A stretch of 64,000 nucleotides of DNA from Marinobacter sp. 1-4A (GTDB lineage Bacteria; Pseudomonadota; Gammaproteobacteria; Pseudomonadales; Oleiphilaceae). The translations under genes were made by a program, and so were the position numbers. The notes below the pieces were generated by a model. It was not told the origin of the DNA, did no database searches, and was given only the letters and a program-made list of their open reading frames with translations. Numbering within the stretch: position 1 is the first letter of the stretch; each line of letters opens with the position of its first letter. Location of the stretch: NCBI RefSeq assembly GCF_016597725.1, contig NZ_VCGY01000009.1:62001-126000 (forward strand). Direction: 5' to 3'. This document shows, in pieces, positions 8,922 through 17,836 of this stretch.

Positions 8922-11063
8922 GTGTCGCATGAGGCTACGGTAGAAGGGCTAGCGGTCGAGCTCAGTACCTATCTTGATACCAGTCGCATTAATCAGGTGC
9001 GACGGGCGTACTATTACGCCGAGCAGGCCCATGAGGGCCAGATGCGAAAAAGCGGCGACCGCTACATAACCCACCCTCTCGCAGTTGCTCACATTCTTGC
9101 AGGCCTCAAGCTCGATCATCAGAGCTTGATGGCTGCAATGCTTCACGATGTTATAGAAGATACGGGTATCCCCAAAGACGCCCTTGCTGAACAGTTCGGC
9201 GAGGATGTGGCGGAACTGGTGGATGGTGTCAGCAAGCTGACCCAAATAGAATTCCGCTCCCGTGCCGAAGCTCAGGCAGAAAACTTCCAGAAAATGACCT
9301 TGGCCATGGCCCGGGACATCCGGGTTATTCTGGTTAAGCTTGCTGACCGTTTGCACAACATGCGCACTCTGGGGCCCATGCCCTACGAAAAGCGACAGCG
9401 CATTGCCACAGAAACCCTCGATATATACGCCCCCATTGCCAATCGCCTTGGCATGCATGCCGTTTCCACAGAGCTTGAAGATCTTGGCTTCGCAGCGCTG
9501 CACCCGATGCGTTCCCGCTATATCTCCAAGGCCGTGGACAAGGCACGAGGCAGCCACCGTGAAATCATTGAAGAAATACGCGGCCGGTTGCAGGAAAAAT
9601 TGGAAGAGCGTGGTTTGCCGGGCAGGATACTTGGTCGCGAAAAGCACCTGAACAGCATCTACAACAAGATGAAGCTCAAGCAGAAGTCGTTCTACGAAAT
9701 CATGGACGTGTACGCCTTCCGCATCATTACCGATACTGAAGACGACTGTTACAGGATTCTGGGCGCTGTTCACAGCCTTTATAAGCCAATGCCGGGCAGG
9801 TTCAAAGACTATATTGCCATGCCCAAAGCCAATGGTTACCAGTCGTTGCACACCACGCTTTTCGGTATGCACGTCAATATCGAGATTCAGATTCGCACCG
9901 AGGAAATGGAACACATTGCCAACGATGGCATTGCGGCCCATTGGATGTATAAAAACGAGCCGACCAGCGCTACAAGTGTCAACCAGACGCGAGTGGACCG
10001 CTGGGTTAAGGGCTTGATGGAAATGCGCGAGCGCGCGGACGACTCGCTCGAGTTTATTGAACACGTAAAAGTGGATCTCTTCCCGGATGAGATCTATGTG
10101 TTCACCCCGAGGGGTAAAATTATGGAGTTGCCCCGGGGCGCAACACCGGTAGACTTTGCTTATGCTATCCACACAGACATAGGTAACGCCACGGTTGCCT
10201 GTCGCATCAATCGCAATCTCGGGTCTCTGAGTAAGCCACTTCAGAGTGGCCAAACAGTTGAGATCATTACTGCCCCGGGTGCCCGCCCGAACCCTGCTTG
10301 GCTCAGTTTCGTGGTAACGGGCAAGGCGCGCAGCAGTATTCGCCATACCCTGAACAGCCAGAAGCTGGCGGAGTCGATGGAATTGGGCCGTGCGCTACTG
10401 AAAAAGTCCCTCAATGGTTTTGGTGCGCGCCTAGCTGATATTGATGATGCTCAGAAGCAGGTCGTTGTGAACCACAATCAGGTAAACAGCTTCGATGAGC
10501 TGATCAGTGATATTGGCTTGGGGAACCGCATGGCGTATTTGGTAGCGCGTCAGTTGGTGAGTGGTGCTGAAAGCGAAGAGCCAGACGAGGCGATTAAGGA
10601 TATTAAGGGTGGCAGTGATACGCCGGTCACCATACAGGGAACCGAGGGCATGCTGGTTCACTTTGCTGCCTGCTGCAAGCCGATACCTGGAGACCCCGTG
10701 GTTGGGGTAATGGATTCCGGCAGTGGCATGGTTATCCACTCCGACACCTGTTCCCGTTTACCGGAAGATGATGAAGGCCGGTCACGCCTGACCCACCTCA
10801 CCTGGGCCAAAGACATCACCGACGAGTTTTCTGTTGAGCTGCGAGTTGAGTTGGAGCGCCAGCGTGGGGTAATTGCGGAGGTGGCCAATGCGGTTGCAAT
10901 GGCAGACGGTAATATCGAACGGATAAATGTCGACGAGCAGAACGCGCGCTTCAGCGTTGTTAGCCTTGTTGTTAAAGTGCATGGCCGTAAGCATTTGGCC
11001 CGGGTAATGCGCCGGGTACGCAACATCAAAGCGGTTACGTCGATCAACCGAGTGAAATACTGA
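8922..11063 (+). CDS. spoT: bifunctional (p)ppGpp synthetase/hydrolase
   Basis: A 713-residue long RSH protein. The HD hydrolase domain is at about 1-200 with the HDVIED motif at 75-80, intact, so hydrolysis is expected. The synthetase domain (about 235-360) has GREKHLNSIYNKM and the RFKD version of the RxKD motif typical of bifunctional RSH enzymes. TGS (about 385-450) and a C-terminal ACT domain (about 640-713) follow. A GTG start 21 bases after the rpoZ stop is the first start giving the known N-terminus. It controls the stringent response together with dksA, which is also in this window. Confidence 0.96.
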   Translation: MSHEATVEGLAVELSTYLDTSRINQVRRAYYYAEQAHEGQMRKSGDRYITHPLAVAHILAGLKLDHQSLMAAMLHDVIEDTGIPKDALAEQFGEDVAELVDGVSKLTQIEFRSRAEAQAENFQKMTLAMARDIRVILVKLADRLHNMRTLGPMPYEKRQRIATETLDIYAPIANRLGMHAVSTELEDLGFAALHPMRSRYISKAVDKARGSHREIIEEIRGRLQEKLEERGLPGRILGREKHLNSIYNKMKLKQKSFYEIMDVYAFRIITDTEDDCYRILGAVHSLYKPMPGRFKDYIAMPKANGYQSLHTTLFGMHVNIEIQIRTEEMEHIANDGIAAHWMYKNEPTSATSVNQTRVDRWVKGLMEMRERADDSLEFIEHVKVDLFPDEIYVFTPRGKIMELPRGATPVDFAYAIHTDIGNATVACRINRNLGSLSKPLQSGQTVEIITAPGARPNPAWLSFVVTGKARSSIRHTLNSQKLAESMELGRALLKKSLNGFGARLADIDDAQKQVVVNHNQVNSFDELISDIGLGNRMAYLVARQLVSGAESEEPDEAIKDIKGGSDTPVTIQGTEGMLVHFAACCKPIPGDPVVGVMDSGSGMVIHSDTCSRLPEDDEGRSRLTHLTWAKDITDEFSVELRVELERQRGVIAEVANAVAMADGNIERINVDEQNARFSVVSLVVKVHGRKHLARVMRRVRNIKAVTSINRVKY

Positions 11064-11152
11064 TCCTGAAGGAGCTTGCCCGTCTCTCTGGTTGACAGCT
11101 CGCGTGTGGAACAGCGACGATTGGTGTTTTAGACGAAAGGAAAGCAAACAGT

Positions 11153-11539
11153 ATGACCAACAAATCGATCATCCAGACTGAAAACGCACCGCAGGCAATT
11201 GGGCCTTACTCTCAGGCTGTAAAGGCAGGCGACACGGTGTATATTTCTGGTCAAATTCCGCTGGACCCCGAAACCATGGAAGTTGTGGCAGGGGATTTTT
11301 CGGCAAAAACCCGGCAAGTGTTTGATAACCTCAAAGCGGTTTGTGAAGCCGCTGGCGGTGCATTGAAAGATATCGTTAAAGTGAACATCTACGTAACCGA
11401 TCTGGCAAACTTCGCCACGGTTAACGAAATCATGGCGACGTATTTTCCGGAGCCATACCCCGCCCGGGCAGCGGTACAGGTTTCTGCGTTACCGAAAGGC
11501 GTTCCGGTAGAGGTAGAGGCTGTGATGGTGCTGAGTTAA
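11153..11539 (+). CDS. ridA: RidA family enamine/imine deaminase
   Basis: A 128-residue trimeric enzyme that hydrolyses reactive enamine/imine intermediates released by PLP enzymes, such as 2-aminoacrylate. Signature blocks: [12 protein letters not shown] at 11-22, [11 protein letters not shown], the catalytic-site arginine in PARAAVQV, and the C-terminal [10 protein letters not shown]. It follows spoT, a common arrangement. A hairpin terminator follows 30 bases after the stop. Confidence 0.96.
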   Translation: MTNKSIIQTENAPQAIGPYSQAVKAGDTVYISGQIPLDPETMEVVAGDFSAKTRQVFDNLKAVCEAAGGALKDIVKVNIYVTDLANFATVNEIMATYFPEPYPARAAVQVSALPKGVPVEVEAVMVLS

Positions 11540-11569
11540 TTCAGCGCCTATTGGTAAGATGATTAGAGC

Positions 11570-11591
11570 AAAGGCGGCCTCGGCCGCCTTT
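11570..11591. terminator. bidirectional rho-independent terminator
   Basis: A perfect 9-base stem AAAGGCGGC/GCCGCCTTT with a CTCG loop lies between the convergent genes ridA and the SDR gene. T-rich sequence follows on the plus side, and the stem itself supplies AAA/TTT on both sides, so it can serve both transcripts. Confidence 0.85.
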
Positions 11592-11604
11592 GTTCGTTCC
11601 AAGA

Positions 11605-12471
11605 CTAACCTTTATCAATCATTTCGCGGTACCCCGCGCGAAAGTCCGGGTAACGGAATGTAAATCCGGTCTGTAGCAGCCGCCTGTTGTTGCAACGCTT
11701 GCTACCAGCGCGACCGCCCTTTCTGGCTTCAGCTACAGGCTCGGCGCAGGGCACCTGCTTGCGCACCCAATCGACCACTTCATCAAGACGAACGGGCTCA
11801 CAATCACTGGCCACATAGCAGCTATCCAGAGGTTTGCCTGCAAGTGCCAACTCATTGAGATGAACGACGGCCGCTGCGGCATCTTCTTCATGAATGCGGT
11901 TGCTGAACGGAGCAGGCCTCACCGGGTTCATGCGGCCTTCAATGACCTCCTCCAGAAAGCGCCGTCGTGATGGCCCGTAAATGCCGCTGAAGCGAACAAT
12001 GGTGGCGGGGTGGCCGCTATCCAGTGCTGTTCGTTCACCGGCAAGAATTTGCTGGCCTGTTACACGGGTAGGAGAGGCGGTACTGGTTTCATCGACCAAA
12101 CTGTCATCATCCTGAGCATAAACACTGGTGCTGCTAATAAAAAATAGCCGTTTTAAGGGTTTGTTGCCCAGCGCCTCCAGCAGATTGGACAGCCCGTTAA
12201 CATAGGCATCGCGATAACCTTTCTCGTCGTAACTGGAGGGCGTTAGGCAGTAGATAATCGTATCCAGATTGTCTGGTAGCTTGCCAGCTAGAGTTTCCGG
12301 GCGAGTTAAGTCTGCGCCTATACCCTCAACACCTTCAGGCACTTTGGTAGGGTTGCGGCGTAATCCATAAACCTGTGCCGACTCTTTTAGCATGCTGGCG
12401 ATGGCGCCCCCGAGTTTGCCACAGCCGGCAATAAGAATTCCTGACTTACTATTGCGATCAGCGATTGCCAT
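11605..12471 (-). CDS. NAD(P)-dependent SDR/epimerase-like protein (YeeZ type)
   Basis: A 288-residue protein of the extended short-chain dehydrogenase/epimerase superfamily. The N-terminal Rossmann loop is ILIAGCGKLGGAIASML (GxGxxG). SSTSVYAQ is in the active-site region, but a clear Y-x3-K pair is not seen; this matches atypical YeeZ-like members. VRFSGIYGP and RIHEEDAAAAVV are typical of the family. The substrate is unknown. The ATG at 12471 is preferred over an in-frame TTG 12 bases upstream because AAGGA lies at a usable distance from it. It is divergent from oxyR. Confidence 0.8.
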   Translation of the reverse strand: MAIADRNSKSGILIAGCGKLGGAIASMLKESAQVYGLRRNPTKVPEGVEGIGADLTRPETLAGKLPDNLDTIIYCLTPSSYDEKGYRDAYVNGLSNLLEALGNKPLKRLFFISSTSVYAQDDDSLVDETSTASPTRVTGQQILAGERTALDSGHPATIVRFSGIYGPSRRRFLEEVIEGRMNPVRPAPFSNRIHEEDAAAAVVHLNELALAGKPLDSCYVASDCEPVRLDEVVDWVRKQVPCAEPVAEARKGGRAGSKRCNNRRLLQTGFTFRYPDFRAGYREMIDKG

Positions 12472-12547
12472 AGACAATATCAATCCTTATCCTCTAACCC
12501 ATAAATAAGTGAAACTTCGCCCCGTATCCTTTTGACCGGAGATCACC

Positions 12548-13507
12548 ATGACGCTTACCGAGTTACGATACGTCGTTACGCTTGCCCGTGAAAGGCATTT
12601 TGGCCGCGCTGCCGAGCGTTGCCACGTCAGCCAGCCGACACTCAGCGTTGCGGTCAAAAAGCTGGAAGACGAATTGGGCGTGCCCTTGTTCGAACGCAGC
12701 AAAAGCAGCATTCGTGTGACCGAAACCGGCCAGCGCATTGTTGCGCAAGCTCAGCGGGTTTTGGATCAGGTAGGTGTAATCCGCGATATGGCTCAGGATG
12801 GTAAAAACCAGTTGAGCTCGCCGCTCAAGGTTGGTGCTATTTACACGATTGGGCCTTATTTATTTCCGCACTTGTTACCCGAGTTGCGCCGGGCAGCGCC
12901 GGAAATGCCGCTTTATATAGAAGAGAACTACACCGCCAACCTGCGACAGAAGCTGCGCCAATCCGAGCTTGACGCCATTATCATTGCGTTGCCGTTTGAA
13001 GAGGCAGAAGTACTGACCTTGCCTCTATACGATGAGCCCTTTGTTGTACTGCTACCGGCAGATCACCCGCTGGCAGACAAAAAGCAGATCACCGGAGCAG
13101 AACTTGCCCGCGAACAACTGTTGCTACTCGGGCCGGGGCACTGCTTTCGGGACCAGATACTTGAGTCCTGCCCGCCTCTGGTGGAGGCAGTTACACGTCG
13201 AGCTGACGATGGCGCGCCATCCTTGGTGACCGAGGGCAGCTCATTGGAAACCATACGCCACATGGTTGCCTCCGGCTTGGGAATTACCGTGCTTCCGCTG
13301 TCTGCAGCCACCGGCATGCAATACCAAAAAGATGTACTCGTAACCCGGCCTTTTGCTCCGCCTGTGCCATCCCGCACTGTCGCGCTGGCTTGGCGAGTCA
13401 CCTTTCCGCGGCCGAAAGCTATTGATGTGCTCTCGCTTGCGGCAGGCCAGTGCCGGGTGATTGAAAAGGCGAAGGAAGACACACCGGTTGCAGCCGCAAC
13501 GGACTGA
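12548..13507 (+). CDS. oxyR: hydrogen peroxide sensor OxyR
   Basis: A 319-residue LysR-type regulator. The N-terminal winged helix-turn-helix (about 1-60) contains RHFGRAAERCHVSQPTLSV. The redox cysteines fall at exactly 199 and 208 (CFRDQILESC), the same positions as the disulfide-forming pair of E. coli OxyR, so it should respond to peroxide by activating antioxidant genes. The ribosome site GGAGA lies 7 bases before the ATG. The oxyR-recG order is shared with Pseudomonas. Confidence 0.96.
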   Translation: MTLTELRYVVTLARERHFGRAAERCHVSQPTLSVAVKKLEDELGVPLFERSKSSIRVTETGQRIVAQAQRVLDQVGVIRDMAQDGKNQLSSPLKVGAIYTIGPYLFPHLLPELRRAAPEMPLYIEENYTANLRQKLRQSELDAIIIALPFEEAEVLTLPLYDEPFVVLLPADHPLADKKQITGAELAREQLLLLGPGHCFRDQILESCPPLVEAVTRRADDGAPSLVTEGSSLETIRHMVASGLGITVLPLSAATGMQYQKDVLVTRPFAPPVPSRTVALAWRVTFPRPKAIDVLSLAAGQCRVIEKAKEDTPVAAATD

Positions 13508-13515
13508 TTTGAACC

Positions 13516-15591
13516 ATGGCATCACTGGATGATATCCCCGTCACCGAGCTCAAGGGCGTAGGAAGCGCCCTTGCTGAAAAACTTGGGCGGCTGGGTATCG
13601 CTTCGCTGCAAGACTTGCTATTCCACCTCCCCCATCGCTACGAAGACCGCACAAGAATCATACCCATGGGCAGCTTGAGAGTAGGCGATGTGGCGGTTGT
13701 AGAGGGCGAGGTGATGAAGTCGGATTTGGTGATGGGGCGTCGCCGCAGCCTGCAGGTTACCCTGAAAGATAGCAGTGGCTTTCTGGTGCTGCGGTTTTTC
13801 CACTTCAACGCCGCCCAGAAAAACCAACTGTCAGAAGGCGCCCGGGTTCGTTGCTTCGGCGAAGTACGGCCGGGGCGCGCCGGATATGAGTTTTACCACC
13901 CGGAGTATCAAACCAATCCCCCCGCGATGCCCACGGGGGAGCAAGCAACGCTTACGCCGGTTTATCCACTGACCGAAGGCATACAGCAGCCCAGAGTGAG
14001 AGGCTTGTGTCAGCAGGCTTTGGGATACCTTCAGCGGCATCCCATACACGACTGGCTGCCCGCTGAGCTGTTGGCAAGCTATCAGTTACCGGGAATTACC
14101 GAAGCCGTCCAATTGGTGCATTCCCCCCCCGCAAATGCGCCGGTTCACCTACTCATGGAGGGGCGCCACCCGGCACAGCAGCGTCTGGTTATGGAAGAGT
14201 TGCTGGCCCATCAATTAAGCATGTTGCAGGTTCGGGAACAGATTCAGGCCCGGCAAGCATTGCCCTTACTTCCAACCGGCAACTTGCCCGAACGATTTCT
14301 GGATGCGTTGCCTTTTGCGCTTACGGGCGCCCAGCGTCAGGTTTTGAGTGAGATTCGGCAAGATCTCAGCCAGCCACTGCCCATGCTGCGTTTGGTGCAG
14401 GGAGATGTTGGTTCGGGTAAAACCGTGGTGGCTGCGCTGGCTGCGATACAGACCATTGGTGCGGGCGCTCAGGTTGCGCTTATGGCGCCTACCGAAATAT
14501 TGGCTGAGCAGCATTATCAGAATTTTTGTGATTGGTTGGAGCCTCTCGGCATTCAACTGGCGTGGCTGACCGGCAAGATCAAAGGCAAAGCCCGAAAAGA
14601 GACGCTGGAGGCAGTTCACTCAGGGGACGCCAGTGTTGTTATAGGCACCCATGCACTGTTTCAGGAAGATGTGCTGTTTCACCGCTTGGCACTGGTGATT
14701 GTGGATGAGCAGCATCGGTTTGGTGTGCACCAGCGCTTGGCTTTGCGGGAAAAAGGCGTTGGTGGAACGCTGGCGCCGCACCAGTTAATCATGACCGCTA
14801 CCCCAATTCCCCGTACCTTGGCCATGAGTGCCTACGCCGATTTGGATACCTCAGTGATTGATGAATTACCCCCGGGCCGCAAGCCAGTTGAAACCATCGT
14901 TATTCCTGATGGCCGCCGGGAAGATGTCATTGAGCGTGTACGCGGTGCCTGCACAGAGGGTCGTCAGGCTTACTGGGTCTGTACCCTGATTGAAGAATCG
15001 GAAGCTCTTCAGTGCCAAGCTGCTGAGGTAACCGCGCAGGAGCTGGCTGAGCGGCTGTCGGGATTAAAGGTTGGGCTGGTCCACGGCCGCCTGAAGTCGG
15101 CAGAAAAGGCCGAAGTGATGAACCGCTTCAAACAGGGAGAGCTTGACCTACTGGTTGCCACCACGGTGATTGAGGTGGGAGTGGATGTGCCCAATGCCTC
15201 TCTCATCATCATTGAAAACCCGGAGCGTTTGGGGCTAGCCCAGCTACACCAGCTTCGGGGAAGGGTGGGCAGAGGTGAACAGGCCAGCTTCTGCGTTCTC
15301 ATGTACCATCCTCCTTTGTCAGCCAACGGCAAAGCAAGGCTACAAGCCTTGCGTGAGAGTCAGGATGGCTTTGTTATCGCCGAGAAAGATTTGGAAATTC
15401 GTGGGCCGGGAGAGGTGTTAGGCACTCGCCAGACTGGCATGATGCAGTTTCGGCTGGCAGACTTTGAGCGTGACAAAGGCTGGATTGAACCAGTGCGGGA
15501 GGTGGCACCGGGGCTTATGAAGCATCCTCAGCTAGTACAGGCTCTAATCCGACGCTGGCTGGGAGAAAAAACACGTTATGGAGATGTTTAA
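13516..15591 (+). CDS. recG: ATP-dependent DNA helicase RecG
   Basis: A 691-residue branch-migrating helicase that remodels stalled forks and Holliday junctions. The N-terminal wedge/OB region is at about 1-240. Walker A GDVGSGKT is at 296-303, the DEQH box (VDEQHRFG) is at 396-403, the TAT motif in MTATPIPRT follows, and helicase C motifs include QLRGRVGRG. It starts 8 bases after the oxyR stop, so the two are likely co-transcribed. Length is normal. Confidence 0.97.
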   Translation: MASLDDIPVTELKGVGSALAEKLGRLGIASLQDLLFHLPHRYEDRTRIIPMGSLRVGDVAVVEGEVMKSDLVMGRRRSLQVTLKDSSGFLVLRFFHFNAAQKNQLSEGARVRCFGEVRPGRAGYEFYHPEYQTNPPAMPTGEQATLTPVYPLTEGIQQPRVRGLCQQALGYLQRHPIHDWLPAELLASYQLPGITEAVQLVHSPPANAPVHLLMEGRHPAQQRLVMEELLAHQLSMLQVREQIQARQALPLLPTGNLPERFLDALPFALTGAQRQVLSEIRQDLSQPLPMLRLVQGDVGSGKTVVAALAAIQTIGAGAQVALMAPTEILAEQHYQNFCDWLEPLGIQLAWLTGKIKGKARKETLEAVHSGDASVVIGTHALFQEDVLFHRLALVIVDEQHRFGVHQRLALREKGVGGTLAPHQLIMTATPIPRTLAMSAYADLDTSVIDELPPGRKPVETIVIPDGRREDVIERVRGACTEGRQAYWVCTLIEESEALQCQAAEVTAQELAERLSGLKVGLVHGRLKSAEKAEVMNRFKQGELDLLVATTVIEVGVDVPNASLIIIENPERLGLAQLHQLRGRVGRGEQASFCVLMYHPPLSANGKARLQALRESQDGFVIAEKDLEIRGPGEVLGTRQTGMMQFRLADFERDKGWIEPVREVAPGLMKHPQLVQALIRRWLGEKTRYGDV

Positions 15592-15733
15592 ACCGGTTTT
15601 GTGTTCGCGCCAACTAGGAGTGCATCCGTATGAACTGGTTCTATATCAACATTTATTGCTAAGTCATGCCCTATACTAAAGATCCAACGGCAGACGTTAT
15701 GGCCAGACTGCAAGCAGCGATACTCGGGAGAAT

Positions 15734-17101
15734 ATGATGGAATTACCTGTCACGGTACAACAGGCTCTTGGTGAATCCGTAAAAGGTGTTTCGCTTAGAG
15801 ATACGCGTCAGGCTAACCGCCACGAGTTATTGCGAATGGTGCTGCTTCACGACGGCAAGGAAAACCTTCAAGCCATCTGCTGCAAAGACGACTTAATTGA
15901 CCTTGAACAGCTGAACAAACAGCTGGGGCGGGATTTCCGTCTTATGAAGCCCCGTGAGCAAGTGCGTGTTAAAGAGCGCGCAGGGCTTCGGGAACTACCG
16001 GCACTGCCTTCTTTAACAGGCTGGCCCACCGTTGTGGATCGGCGTGTTAATGATTTGCCTTGTGTTGCTTTGGAGCTAGGGGAGCAAAACTTGGCCATGG
16101 TTATGCCCGCTGACGAATTTCGTGCACTGACGAAAAACGCAGATCTTCGCTCGTTTACCGTGGCCTCTGAAAACATAGCCGTAAATCTTGATGACCCGGC
16201 TAACGATCTAAACCAACTGACCTTTGCGCTCAAAAAATTTACCAGCCTGCGCATTCAGCAGCGCCTAGAAGATACGTTGGAGCTTCCGCCACTGCCAGAA
16301 ACGGCTCAGCGTATTATTCATCTGCGAGTAAACCCGAATGCGGTCATGGGAGACTTAGTAGATATTGTAGAAAGTGACCCCAGCTTGGCCGCTCAGGTTG
16401 TAAGTTGGGCGTCGTCCTCTTTTTATGCCGCCGCTGGGCAAGTGCGCTCTGTACACGATGCAGTATCAAGAGTGCTTGGCTTTGATATGGTGATGAACTT
16501 GGCCATGGGCTTGTCTTTGGGCCGAGCGCTGAAACAGCCGCAGGATCATCCGGACGGGTATGTAGATTATTGGCAGCAAGCCATCTGGCAAGCCCAGTCG
16601 GCGGGCGTTCTGGCGAGCATGATGCCTCGCGGTGAGCGCCCGGTGTTTGGCTTGGCTTATCTCGCTGGCCTACTGCACAACTTTGGCTATCTTCTGCTGG
16701 CTCAGGTTTTTCCTCCCCACTTTAAGCTGGTTTGCCGCTCGTTAGAGGTAAACTCCAATATCGATTCCTCGGTAACCGAGCATTATCTTTTGGGTATTAC
16801 CCGCGAGCAAATAGCGGCACAGCTTATGGAAAACTGGGGCATGCCAGATGAGGTAACCTTGGCCCTAAGGTATCAGAAAAATCCTAGTTACCGGGGCACA
16901 CACAGCGTGTACGCCCGGCTTTTGTGGTTGGGGCGCCAACTGCTAACGGCACGGGGTGTTCAGTTGGGTGCTTGTGAGCCTATTGGGCAAGAGATTTATG
17001 ACGAACTGGGGTTGGATTCTAAGCTGGTAGAGGCGCAGTTTGATGAGTTGGTGGCCAGTAAAGACAATGTTATGGCTATGGCAGGCATGATGAATCAGTA
17101 A
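15734..17101 (+). CDS. YbaK/aminoacyl-tRNA deacylase-like plus HDOD domain protein
   Basis: A 455-residue two-domain protein. Residues about 1-150 resemble the YbaK/prolyl-tRNA editing fold (TVQQALGESVKG at the start, MVMPADEF near 120). Residues about 165-400 are an HDOD domain (LELPPLPETAQRII, then SLAAQVVSWASSSFYA and AYLAGLLHNFG), a non-catalytic HD relative used in signalling. The pairing is known in Pseudomonas, where it also lies next to recG. Whether the editing domain is active is unclear. It probably senses or relays a cellular state, but no partner is evident. Confidence 0.8.
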   Translation: MMELPVTVQQALGESVKGVSLRDTRQANRHELLRMVLLHDGKENLQAICCKDDLIDLEQLNKQLGRDFRLMKPREQVRVKERAGLRELPALPSLTGWPTVVDRRVNDLPCVALELGEQNLAMVMPADEFRALTKNADLRSFTVASENIAVNLDDPANDLNQLTFALKKFTSLRIQQRLEDTLELPPLPETAQRIIHLRVNPNAVMGDLVDIVESDPSLAAQVVSWASSSFYAAAGQVRSVHDAVSRVLGFDMVMNLAMGLSLGRALKQPQDHPDGYVDYWQQAIWQAQSAGVLASMMPRGERPVFGLAYLAGLLHNFGYLLLAQVFPPHFKLVCRSLEVNSNIDSSVTEHYLLGITREQIAAQLMENWGMPDEVTLALRYQKNPSYRGTHSVYARLLWLGRQLLTARGVQLGACEPIGQEIYDELGLDSKLVEAQFDELVASKDNVMAMAGMMNQ

Positions 17102-17102
17102 C

Positions 17103-17127
17103 AAAAAAGCCGGCCTAGAGGGCCGGC
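17103..17127 (-). terminator. rho-independent terminator for the minus-strand molybdopterin/DUF2489 unit
   Basis: Stem GCCGGCC/GGCCGGC (17109-17115 with 17121-17127) with a five-base loop. Read on the minus strand it is followed by six T (17108-17103). It lies about 250 bases beyond the DUF2489 stop and directly abuts the HDOD gene stop on the other strand. Confidence 0.75.
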
Positions 17128-17380
17128 AAGGCTTCTGCTCATGGCAGAGTCGTCCGAACGAAAACAGGAGAAACAACGCAGAGCAACCACCCGTGCAACA
17201 ATTTAACGCTCTGTCACTGTTAAAGTTAGACAAAATCTGAAAAAAGAAAAGCCCTTGCCTTACTAAGCAAGAAGCTGATCGCCCCGTCATTTTTTTAAGC
17301 TAAGCAAGCTTATGATATCCAAGCAATAAAAAAGCACTGTCGCTTTTTCGCGTTACAAAATGACACAAATGTAAACAAAG

Positions 17381-17836
17381 TTAAAAGTTGTGGTTTCGTA
17401 TCGCTGTTGCGGCGCGGCGGATTTCATCTGCGTAGCGCTTTTCTACTTCAAATCGTTCTTTGTCCATTTTTTCTACAAAACGGACCTCGGTATCCTGACG
17501 AGCTTGGTGGGTCGGCATATGGCGGAGTTTTTCATGCACCTCCATAAATACACGGAAGGGTGATTTCTCCATCAACTCAGGCTCAACATGGTCGAGCAAG
17601 CCCTTTATGCGCAAACAGGCTTCGGAGTACTCAACCTGATCTTCCTCTATCGCCATGGCGATAACCTTAATGCTGTCGACCATATCTTGACGCCGCTTCG
17701 CCTTGAATGCCTCAGCCTTCTGCAAGCGCCTGCGGTTTTCAGCCAGCATTGTCATTTGCCGCCGTATAAACCCCAGCAAGACAATGATGGCGATAGCTCC
17801 GGCACTAATCAGGCTCCACTGTAGCCACTGAGGCAT
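17381..17836 (-). CDS. DUF2489 membrane-anchored coiled-coil protein
   Basis: A 151-residue protein with one N-terminal transmembrane helix (about 7-27, WSLISAGAIAIIVLLGF), then a charged helical cytoplasmic region (RRQMTMLAENRRRLQKAEAF and a helical tail). This is the DUF2489 architecture; function is unknown. The start overlaps the end of the molybdopterin oxidoreductase by 32 bases in another frame. A good ribosome site (AGGGAGA) lies inside the upstream gene, so translation is coupled. Confidence 0.8.
   Translation of the reverse strand: MPQWLQWSLISAGAIAIIVLLGFIRRQMTMLAENRRRLQKAEAFKAKRRQDMVDSIKVIAMAIEEDQVEYSEACLRIKGLLDHVEPELMEKSPFRVFMEVHEKLRHMPTHQARQDTEVRFVEKMDKERFEVEKRYADEIRRAATAIRNHNF

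Noticed and set aside
8949..10346. 465-codon minus-strand frame within spoT
   Set aside because: Shadow of a fully conserved spoT; no recognisable domain and no ribosome site.
15656..15677. TTGCT...TATACT upstream of the HDOD gene as a promoter
   Set aside because: Spacing of about 10 bases is too short for sigma-70.
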